Below, piece after piece: positions 1 through 4,980 of a stretch of DNA of 5,969 bases. Position 1 is the first letter of the stretch. Each line of letters begins with the position of its first letter. This stretch comes from Candidatus Aenigmatarchaeota archaeon (GTDB lineage: Archaea; Aenigmatarchaeota; Aenigmatarchaeia; PWEA01): positions 1-5,969 of the forward strand of contig PWFY01000004.1 of NCBI GenBank assembly GCA_003554235.1, given 5' to 3'. The notes under the pieces are model-generated. The model ran no database searches. It was not told where the DNA came from and saw nothing but the letters and a program-made list of their open reading frames with translations. Position numbers and translations under genes: made by a program.

Positions 1-539
1 TTTCCAGAGAGTCGGATGCCATGGTTATAGGAGGCGGAATAGGAACCAAAAAAGAGACAAAAAATGTAGTAAACAGGCTTATAGAGAAGTCCGATCTGCC
101 TCTGGTGGTCGATGCAGATGCTATCAGGGCCGTTTCGCACAGACCCGGGGTTCTCGACAGTAACTGTGTTGTAACCCCACATCTAGCAGAGTTCAGGGAC
201 CTTGTAGGCATGGATCCCTCAGAGGATGCAGTTATTGAGGCTTCAACAGAACTCGGTTGTGTTATGCTACTCAAAGGAAAGGAGGATATTATAACGGATG
301 GTGATGAGGTCTACAGGAACACCACCGGGAATGAATATATGACCGTCGGTGGAACAGGAGATACACTTGCAGGAATAGCCGGATCATTGTTGGCACAGGG
401 CATTGAACCCATTAAAGCGGCCTATGGAGCTGCTTGGATAAATGGCAGGGCAGGAGAAATGGCTGCTGAAGAAAAGGGAGTCGGACTTACACCTGATGAT
501 ATAGTGGAAATGATACCGGATGCCATCCACCAGGGATGA
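1..539 (+). CDS. nnrD: ADP-dependent NAD(P)H-hydrate dehydratase, 3' part (5' end outside window)
   Basis: This enzyme of the ribokinase-like YjeF C-terminal family dehydrates NAD(P)HX, the hydrated, inactive form of NAD(P)H, back to NAD(P)H in the cytoplasm using ADP. The reading frame is open from base 3 through the left edge, so the ATG at 21 is an internal Met and not the start; 178 codons are visible. The family landmarks appear in order: a Gly-rich strand (MVIGGGIG), VVDADAI at about a third of the visible part, the VTPHLAEF segment, LLKGKEDII, and the nucleotide-binding loop VGGTGDTLAG, whose Asp is the expected catalytic base. The C-terminus (GLTPDDIVEMIP) is typical of the family. 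In many archaea this domain is fused behind an NAD(P)HX epimerase domain; whether that holds here cannot be seen. The gene converges on pgk with only six bases between stops. The family call is secure; the symbol would be nnr if the protein is bifunctional. Confidence 0.93.
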   Translation, partial: SRESDAMVIGGGIGTKKETKNVVNRLIEKSDLPLVVDADAIRAVSHRPGVLDSNCVVTPHLAEFRDLVGMDPSEDAVIEASTELGCVMLLKGKEDIITDGDEVYRNTTGNEYMTVGGTGDTLAGIAGSLLAQGIEPIKAAYGAAWINGRAGEMAAEEKGVGLTPDDIVEMIPDAIHQG

Positions 540-545
540 ACTTGT

Positions 546-1715
546 TTACTCCAGTGCTTTTACACCTACCAGCTCCTCACCGAGCAATGCCTTTACAAAG
601 GCGCCGCCGGCGAGAGAAACATGTGTGAAATCTTTTTCTAAATCAAATCCTAGGTCCTCTACGGCATGTGATGTATCACCACCGCCAACAAGAATGAATC
701 CGTCCAGTTCCTTTAGTTTTCCAAGAACTTCTTCTGTACCTCTTTTGAAGTTCTTCTTTTCGAACATGCCTGGTGGCCCATTAAGCACGATAGTTTCAGC
801 TTCTTCAGCCCTTCTTTTGATTTCTTCTACAGTTTTGGTACCCACGTCAAAGGTTTCTTCGTCTACAGGAAGCTTATCTATCCCCACCTCCTTTCTTGAA
901 CCGTTTTTCTCGTAGGCCAGGTCCTTGGGTAGTATTACACTATCCCCGTATCTATCCAGTATTTCATCCAGTTCCAAACCCGCTGTGTTGTAGCTCTTGG
1001 CTCCAAGGTCGCGGCCGCTTGCCTGAAGAAATACCTCACCCGGAGTCCCTGTGAGAATTACAAGGTCCGCAGTACCATCTTCCAGCATCCTTTTCATAAC
1101 TTCTATCGAATCCTCGTGTTTGTTTCCACCGAGTATGAAATACCTTGGTTTTTTGGATTCCTCTATGTGGTCTATGGATTCAACATCCTCCTTTAGCAGT
1201 GGTCCCGCAACACTCTCCATGGTCTGTGGAAACCCGGTTACCGAAGCATGGTTTCTGTGGCACACAGACAGAGCATCATTTACATAAACATCACAAAACT
1301 TCGAAAGTGTCTCCACGAGTTCCGATTTTCCATGTTTCTCCGGATCTACATCCCTGAGCTCGTCCTTATGCATCCTAATATTGTCGAGAAGAAGTATGTC
1401 GCCTCCGTTAAGCTCATCGATTGCTTCCCTGGCCAGTTTGCCTGTGATATCTTCTACAAACACTACCTTTCTATCAAGAACTCGGTTCAGAAGTTCTGCA
1501 TGCTCATTTAGGTGTGTGAAATCTTTTCCTCCCGGTCTGCCCTGGTGGGCCAGAACAACCACGCCGCATCCTTTATTACATAACTTCTCCAACGTCTTTG
1601 AATGCTCCTTTATACGGGGGGTTAACCTTACGTTTCCATGCTCAACTGTTGAGTTAAGATCAACCCTTACCAGAACCTTTTTTCCTTCTAGGTCAACGTT
1701 TTCAAATGTCTTCAT
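546..1715 (-). CDS. pgk: Phosphoglycerate kinase, archaeal type
   Basis: The enzyme reversibly moves a phosphoryl group between 1,3-bisphosphoglycerate and ADP, giving 3-phosphoglycerate and ATP (glycolysis, or the reverse in gluconeogenesis), in the cytoplasm. The protein is 389 residues, slightly short for the family but complete. The N-terminal substrate domain has VLVRVDLN (14-21), TPRIKEH with the probable catalytic Arg34, AHQGRPG (56-62), and VNDALSVCHRNHAS (145-158). The C-terminal nucleotide domain has LGGNKHEDS (195-203, Lys199), LNGPPGMFE (311-319) and GGGDTSHAVE (344-353). It starts with ATG 11 bases after the gap stop, with a purine-rich AGGAAGAG between, so it is probably the second gene of a gap-pgk operon. 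One oddity is the final Gly-rich loop, which reads SLAGGA (367-372) where most family members have S-T-G-G-G-A. The 3' end meets the dehydratase gene with no room for a separate terminator. Confidence 0.97.
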   Translation of the reverse strand: MKTFENVDLEGKKVLVRVDLNSTVEHGNVRLTPRIKEHSKTLEKLCNKGCGVVVLAHQGRPGGKDFTHLNEHAELLNRVLDRKVVFVEDITGKLAREAIDELNGGDILLLDNIRMHKDELRDVDPEKHGKSELVETLSKFCDVYVNDALSVCHRNHASVTGFPQTMESVAGPLLKEDVESIDHIEESKKPRYFILGGNKHEDSIEVMKRMLEDGTADLVILTGTPGEVFLQASGRDLGAKSYNTAGLELDEILDRYGDSVILPKDLAYEKNGSRKEVGIDKLPVDEETFDVGTKTVEEIKRRAEEAETIVLNGPPGMFEKKNFKRGTEEVLGKLKELDGFILVGGGDTSHAVEDLGFDLEKDFTHVSLAGGAFVKALLGEELVGVKALE

Positions 1716-1717
1716 AC

Positions 1718-1729
1718 AAACTCTTCCTA
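1718..1729 (-). promoter_or_regulatory. Weak Shine-Dalgarno of pgk overlapping the gap stop codon
   Basis: On the minus strand the junction reads TAG (gap stop) directly followed by GAAGAG, then five bases before the pgk ATG. AGGAAGAG is a partial match to the anti-Shine-Dalgarno sequence and includes two bases of the stop codon, so pgk translation may be coupled to ribosomes finishing gap. The match is only partial, hence moderate confidence. Confidence 0.4.
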
Positions 1730-2752
1730 TCTGATTCCCAGATTTTTATCGGTCTTCTCTATAGATTCACTTCTTTTGGACATCCCTAGCATGGATCTTA
1801 TCGCATCTATATTTTCCGGGACTACTATAGATTCCTGGTGTACTTGATGTATCCAGTACAGCCTTTTTCCTTCCGTTTCCACGGTTTCCTCCCACACTAC
1901 TACCTCAGGCATATCGTACCGCAGTCTTTTGTCCCTGAATTTTTCGATGACCTTGGCGGTAGAGCTGTAGCCTTCTTCCGCTCTGAGAAGTTTAACACGC
2001 GGCGTTTTTTTGAATATTTTCAAGACGTCCTCTCTTGAAACCTCCTTACTGAGATCCACGTTGACCATGTGTAGATGCGAAAGTGTCGTAGGGACCTTGA
2101 CAGCCAGAGTCGTTATATCAAGTCCCGGCATCACCTCCTGGACATCCGGTCCATGGTGGGAGGGTATTTCCGTTACGGGAACTATAGAATTAATAGGTCC
2201 TCTCGAGTCCTGTACAGGATCCCCACCTCTTCTGACCAGATTTCCAATGGCCTTTTCGATACCGAAGCTCGAGTCCAGACTCCACAAGGTTCGGGATAGA
2301 GAAGTTGTGTTACAGGAAACAACCCTTACAAAGTCTTTCCCTGTTGCTTCATCATAGTTTGCCAGCGCGTTGAAGGACACTGGAGCTATTGATGCGCTTG
2401 CTCCGCCTTGGAATACAGCTTTAACGTCCTTCTCCTGGTACATGCCTTTGTTCTTCTCGTCCACGCCCGATGGCGTACAGTCAACGACGACGTCCACTTC
2501 TCCCATATCCAGGAATTCTGGAAGATTACCTTCCACGTAGAAGCCTTCGTTCTCAAGTTCCTCGATCTTCTCCGGAACGGAAGCATAGAGAGGCGTGCCG
2601 TAAAGAGGTGCATCCTCTTCCAGGACGGTTCTCAGAACGGGCGAAGGTGAAACATCTGCTATTCCAATAAGGTTCATGTCGTCCTGTTTCCTGACTGCGT
2701 GTGCTACCCTCTTACCTACAGTTCCAACACCGTTTACAACGATATTTGCCAT
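1727..2752 (-). CDS. gap: Glyceraldehyde-3-phosphate dehydrogenase, archaeal type II
   Basis: This phosphorylating dehydrogenase interconverts glyceraldehyde-3-phosphate plus phosphate and 1,3-bisphosphoglycerate with NAD(P), acting next to PGK. The 341-residue length is normal for archaeal GAPDH. It opens with a Rossmann motif NGVGTVGKRV (7-16). The catalytic Cys147 sits in VVSCNTTSLSR. PVTEIPSHHGPDV (192-204) and TTLSHLH (222-228) follow; the latter holds the likely catalytic His, judging by its spacing from the Cys in known archaeal enzymes. The C-terminal HQESIVVPENIDAIRSML (306-323) is typical of the archaeal family. At the end of the second Rossmann strand the sequence is IADVSP (31-36), where archaeal enzymes I recall have Lys-Thr; the Asp suggests preference for NAD over NADP (inference). 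The ATG start gives the canonical MANIVVNGVG N-terminus and lies about 30 bases downstream of a TATA-like element. It is the first gene of the gap-pgk unit. Confidence 0.97.
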   Translation of the reverse strand: MANIVVNGVGTVGKRVAHAVRKQDDMNLIGIADVSPSPVLRTVLEEDAPLYGTPLYASVPEKIEELENEGFYVEGNLPEFLDMGEVDVVVDCTPSGVDEKNKGMYQEKDVKAVFQGGASASIAPVSFNALANYDEATGKDFVRVVSCNTTSLSRTLWSLDSSFGIEKAIGNLVRRGGDPVQDSRGPINSIVPVTEIPSHHGPDVQEVMPGLDITTLAVKVPTTLSHLHMVNVDLSKEVSREDVLKIFKKTPRVKLLRAEEGYSSTAKVIEKFRDKRLRYDMPEVVVWEETVETEGKRLYWIHQVHQESIVVPENIDAIRSMLGMSKRSESIEKTDKNLGIR

Positions 2753-2782
2753 GGTAACACTCTTTTTAGTTTGAGGTTAGTT

Positions 2783-2793
2783 CCTATAAAAAA
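2783..2793 (-). promoter_or_regulatory. Putative TATA box of the gap-pgk operon
   Basis: The minus strand reads TTTTTTATAGG here, close to the archaeal TATA consensus, centred about 35 bases upstream of the gap ATG. A start site some 25 bases downstream would leave an untranslated leader of only about ten bases, and no strong Shine-Dalgarno precedes gap. Assignment is from sequence pattern and spacing only. Confidence 0.45.
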
Positions 2794-2810
2794 CTGAGGC
2801 ACAGAATCTT

Positions 2811-2835
2811 GGGCTGGTATATAGTATCCAAGCCC
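2811..2835. repeat. Imperfect inverted repeat in the gap/RDD divergent region
   Basis: Left arm GGGCTGG (2811-2817) pairs with right arm CCAAGCCC (2828-2835) with one unpaired A, around an AT-rich centre TATATAGTAT. It lies between two divergently transcribed genes and its centre resembles a TATA element on either strand. It could be a regulator-binding site, a stem in a leader RNA of the RDD gene, or chance. There is no second copy in the window. Confidence 0.4.
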
Positions 2836-2850
2836 GGTGGACCCAATGCC

Positions 2851-2863
2851 AAGTAATAAAAAC
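2851..2863 (+). promoter_or_regulatory. Possible TATA element of the RDD-family gene
   Basis: AAGTAATAAAAAC is the better-placed of two AT-rich candidates on this strand: a start site about 26 bases downstream would fall near 2884, just before the Shine-Dalgarno at 2886. The alternative, GGTATATAGTA at 2816-2826, lies inside the inverted repeat and would give a leader of about 50 bases. The two cannot be separated without transcript data. Confidence 0.3.
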
Positions 2864-2885
2864 AAAGCTGAGAGATTTACTTTGT

Positions 2886-2894
2886 GGAGGTGAT
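2886..2894 (+). promoter_or_regulatory. Strong Shine-Dalgarno that fixes a TTG start
   Basis: GGAGGTGAT is a perfect complement to the archaeal 16S rRNA 3' end. Counting from the end of GGAGG, eight bases separate it from an in-frame TTG at 2899. An upstream GTG at 2884 would place this element inside the coding region with no ribosome site before it, so TTG at 2899 is preferred. Confidence 0.75.
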
Positions 2895-2898
2895 AGAT

Positions 2899-3306
2899 TT
2901 GGAGAACAAGGGGATTGGTATACGTGCCGCTGCTGTCATCATCGACAGTATCCTAGGACTTGTCCTTTTCATGATAGTCGGCTTCTTCTACACAGGTTCT
3001 CTTACCTTCCAGTTGGTTGGAGCTGACGCTATGGGACTCATAGGCGCCTGGACTGTTTTATTCTTCCTGTACTTCTTCCTGATGGAAGGATACAAGGGAC
3101 AGACCATAGGCAAGATGGTGACCAGTATAAAGGTAGTTAAGGACGACGGAAGTCCCTGTGATATGCAGGCATCGTTTATCAGGAACATCCTGAGAATCAT
3201 AGATGGACAGTTTATCTATGTAGTGGGTGCTGTTTTAATAGCTGTCACAGACGGAAACCAGAGGCTCGGTGATCTGGCAGGCAAGACGGTTGTAGTCGAT
3301 GCTTAG
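2899..3306 (+). CDS. RDD-family integral membrane protein
   Basis: This small membrane protein of the RDD domain family is 135 residues from the TTG start (140 from the alternative GTG at 2884). The family marks are visible. GIRAAAVIIDSI (7-18) supplies the first Arg and Asp. A hydrophobic helix runs at about 11-31 and a second at about 44-62, followed by GQTIGKMVTSIKVVKDDG (67-84). Next come SFIRNILRIID (92-102), a third hydrophobic stretch at about 104-117, and the closing QRLGDLAGKTVVVD (121-134) with the last Asp. The biochemical role of the family is mostly unknown; some members have been linked to ion or solute transport, and no substrate can be inferred here. It stands alone, divergent from gap and convergent with the mscS-like gene, and is followed by a T-rich tract. 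The family call is firm, the function open. Confidence 0.88.
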   Translation: MENKGIGIRAAAVIIDSILGLVLFMIVGFFYTGSLTFQLVGADAMGLIGAWTVLFFLYFFLMEGYKGQTIGKMVTSIKVVKDDGSPCDMQASFIRNILRIIDGQFIYVVGAVLIAVTDGNQRLGDLAGKTVVVDA

Positions 3307-3348
3307 AAGAGAAGCCTAGAAGAAATAACACCGGGTCCAAAATCCTAA

Positions 3349-3371
3349 TTTTTATCTTTTGTTTTATTTTT
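3349..3371 (+). terminator. T-rich terminator after the RDD gene
   Basis: Four runs of four to five T, broken by single A, ATC or G, begin 43 bases after the stop codon. Archaeal RNA polymerase typically terminates at such T-rich tracts without needing a hairpin, and none is seen. The tract lies in the 91-base gap between convergent genes. It would not serve the minus-strand gene, where this strand is A-rich. Confidence 0.6.
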
Positions 3372-3397
3372 CAAGTCCTATGGAAATGGAAGGTAAA

Positions 3398-4225
3398 TCA
3401 ATCCTTCTTTATGATCTCCATGTGCGGGAATGGTATCTCTATATCCTCCTCACGGAACCGATCGACTATCTCATTTCTTATCTCACTCTTCAGTTGACCC
3501 AGGTTTGTTTTTCTGTCCCTTACCTTCTTCCTGTCTATCCAGAACCGTAACATAAGGTTTATCGATGAACCACCGAACTCCTGAATCAATGTCTTCCTGG
3601 GCTTTTCGTCAAGCACGTATCCGTTTTCTTCGAGTATCTCATCACAGATGCCTATGGCCTTCTCCATGTCAGTATCGTAGTCTACGCCTATTCCTACATC
3701 TATCCTTGATTCTGGGTGGTATGTCTTGTTCATTATTGCACTTCCGTTGACCTTACCGTTGGGGAGCGTCACGTCTTCGCCGTCCAATGTGAGGATTCTT
3801 GTTCTCTGGAGCGTGAGATCCTTTACTATGCCCTCCGTCCCGTCTATCTCCACCCAGTCGCCTATCTTAAACGGTCTGGTGATAAACAAAATAACACCGG
3901 AGATTACACCGGACAGGACGTCTTGGAGCGCAAGTCCTATAACGATACCGGCTATGCCTGCTCCTGTTAGAAGTCCCGCCAGAGATGCGTGTATGCCGAA
4001 TATATAGAGTATAGTGAAGAAGGCTGCTAGGTATATGATAGCTGAGGAAGCATGGCGGAGTGGTTTTACATAATGTTTGTCTACACCGGCCTTCTTTGCC
4101 GTTCTATTGATCAGCCCGTGGAATATAAACCTGTTTATTGCAACTGCCACGGCTATGGTTATAAGCGCGTACAGTATGCTTATACCATTGGGAACATACT
4201 GCATTAATTGCGAGATTACGTCCAT
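3398..4225 (-). CDS. mscS: Small-conductance mechanosensitive ion channel, MscS family
   Basis: This membrane channel opens under tension and releases solutes during hypo-osmotic shock. From the chosen ATG it has 275 residues, close to the E. coli MscS size. Hydrophobic helices lie at about 14-36 and 60-80. The Gly/Ala-rich pore helix runs about 82-113 (LLTGAGIAGIVIGLALQDVL and onward). The beta domain follows with FIKIGD-like RPFKIGDWVEIDG (117-129), VTLPNGKVNGS (152-162), then the cytoplasmic alpha/beta domain ending in IPFPHMEI (264-271). The frame stays open upstream for 107 more codons, but that stretch is antisense to dph6 and has no homologous character. The ATG at 4225 is about 27 bases from a TATA-like element, fitting a leaderless transcript. 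An ATG at 4261 would add 12 residues but falls beyond the promoter. The family is certain, the ion selectivity unknown. Confidence 0.94.
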   Translation of the reverse strand: MDVISQLMQYVPNGISILYALITIAVAVAINRFIFHGLINRTAKKAGVDKHYVKPLRHASSAIIYLAAFFTILYIFGIHASLAGLLTGAGIAGIVIGLALQDVLSGVISGVILFITRPFKIGDWVEIDGTEGIVKDLTLQRTRILTLDGEDVTLPNGKVNGSAIMNKTYHPESRIDVGIGVDYDTDMEKAIGICDEILEENGYVLDEKPRKTLIQEFGGSSINLMLRFWIDRKKVRDRKTNLGQLKSEIRNEIVDRFREEDIEIPFPHMEIIKKD

Positions 4226-4232
4226 ATTTATG

Positions 4233-4258
4233 CCATATATTTTCTTAAGTATAAAAAA
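4233..4258. promoter_or_regulatory. Compact bidirectional promoter between mscS and dph6
   Basis: Only 46 bases separate the divergent ATGs. The AT-rich core reads TTAAGTATAAAAAA on the plus strand and TTTTTTATACTTAA on the minus strand. Its middle is about 27 bases from the mscS ATG and 20-25 from the dph6 ATG, so both messages could be leaderless. A second AT-rich element, CATATATTTT (4234-4243), is an alternative for dph6. Neither start has a Shine-Dalgarno sequence. Confidence 0.5.
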
Positions 4259-4271
4259 CATAGGTTGTGGT

Positions 4272-4934
4272 ATGAAGTTGGCGGCCCTTGTATCTGGTGG
4301 AAAGGACTCGTGGCTTGCAGTCGATAAAATGAAGGATAGATATTCTGTGGAATATCTCATCTGTGTGGAACCAAAGCCTGATTCTCCTTTCCTGCACTCG
4401 GAAAATCTGGATATGGTTAAACTACAGTCCGAAGCCTCCGGGATACCTCTTTTATGGGGGGAGTCGGAGGATGAAGGCCTTGGGGCTCTGGAAGAAGCTG
4501 TAGAGAGAGTGAAAGATAAGATCGACGGTATAGTTTCAGGTGCCATAGCCTCGAACTATCAGAAGGAGAGAGTGGAATCTATATGCCAGAAACTGGATCT
4601 GGAATGTTTAACTCCCCTGTGGAAGGAAGATGAGAAGGAGCTTATGCAAGAACTGTTGGACAGGAGTTACGGGGTCGTTTTTACGAAGGTGGCTGCCCAA
4701 GGGCTTGACGATAGATGGCTGGGAAGAATCCTTGACAGGAAAGCCTTGGAAGATCTGAAAGAGCTAAAAGAGAAGTATGGTATACATATTGCAGGAGAAG
4801 GCGGAGAGTTCGAAACGCTGGTGGTGGACTGTCCTCTTTTCAAGAAAAGATTAGAGCTGAAAGATGTTCGAAGGCGATGGGAAGGGAAAACAAAGACAGG
4901 TTATCTTGATATTCTGGATGCAGAAGCGGTATGA
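4272..4934 (+). CDS. dph6: Diphthine-ammonia ligase (diphthamide synthase)
   Basis: This ATP-dependent amidase-like ligase performs the last step of diphthamide synthesis, converting diphthine on a His of elongation factor 2 to the amide with ammonium. It belongs to the adenine nucleotide alpha-hydrolase superfamily (MJ0570-related). The 220-residue product is the usual length for the single-domain archaeal form. The PP-loop SGGKDS is at residues 8-13, right after the start. SGAIASNYQKERVE (89-102), LTPLWKED (113-120), and GEGGEFETLVVDCPLF (185-200) are family signatures. The frame is open upstream to 4077, but the ATG at 4272 places the PP-loop on the first strand as in homologues, and the upstream part overlaps the antisense mscS-like gene. 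It lies 46 bases before the smc gene on the same strand. It implies that the other Dph proteins and a diphthamide-bearing EF-2 exist elsewhere in the genome. Confidence 0.95.
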   Translation: MKLAALVSGGKDSWLAVDKMKDRYSVEYLICVEPKPDSPFLHSENLDMVKLQSEASGIPLLWGESEDEGLGALEEAVERVKDKIDGIVSGAIASNYQKERVESICQKLDLECLTPLWKEDEKELMQELLDRSYGVVFTKVAAQGLDDRWLGRILDRKALEDLKELKEKYGIHIAGEGGEFETLVVDCPLFKKRLELKDVRRRWEGKTKTGYLDILDAEAV

Positions 4935-4940
4935 TAGATG

Positions 4941-4951
4941 GATATTTTTAA
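4941..4951 (+). promoter_or_regulatory. Possible TATA element of smc
   Basis: GATATTTTTAA in the dph6-smc gap is centred about 23 bases before the ATG at 4969 and 35 before the ATG at 4981. A transcript from here would have little or no leader, and no Shine-Dalgarno is present at either start. smc may instead be co-transcribed with dph6; the two are not exclusive. Confidence 0.35.
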
Positions 4952-4980
4952 GATAGAAACAAGAACTAATGGATGGTAGG

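Noticed and set aside
1381..1734. Plus-strand 117-codon open frame across the pgk start
   Set aside because: It is the reverse complement shadow of conserved pgk coding sequence, Ser/Pro/Thr-rich, without a ribosome site or promoter.
2010..2357. Plus-strand 115-codon open frame inside gap
   Set aside because: It lies fully antisense to the catalytic region of GAPDH and shows no recognisable domain.
3307..3348. Possible hairpin before the T-rich tract after the RDD gene
   Set aside because: No pairing of useful length is found; the T tract alone is a sufficient archaeal terminator.
3323..3897. Eleven-base repeat AATAACACCGG at about 3324 and 3889
   Set aside because: The second copy lies in conserved mscS coding sequence and the flanks do not match; two copies of this length are compatible with chance.
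4077..4271. Plus-strand upstream extension of dph6 by 65 codons
   Set aside because: It is antisense to the start of mscS and would push the PP-loop away from the N-terminus, unlike homologues.
4226..4546. Minus-strand extension of the MscS frame by 107 codons
   Set aside because: It is Ser/Pro-rich, lies antisense to dph6, has no membrane or channel character, and reaches past the likely promoter.
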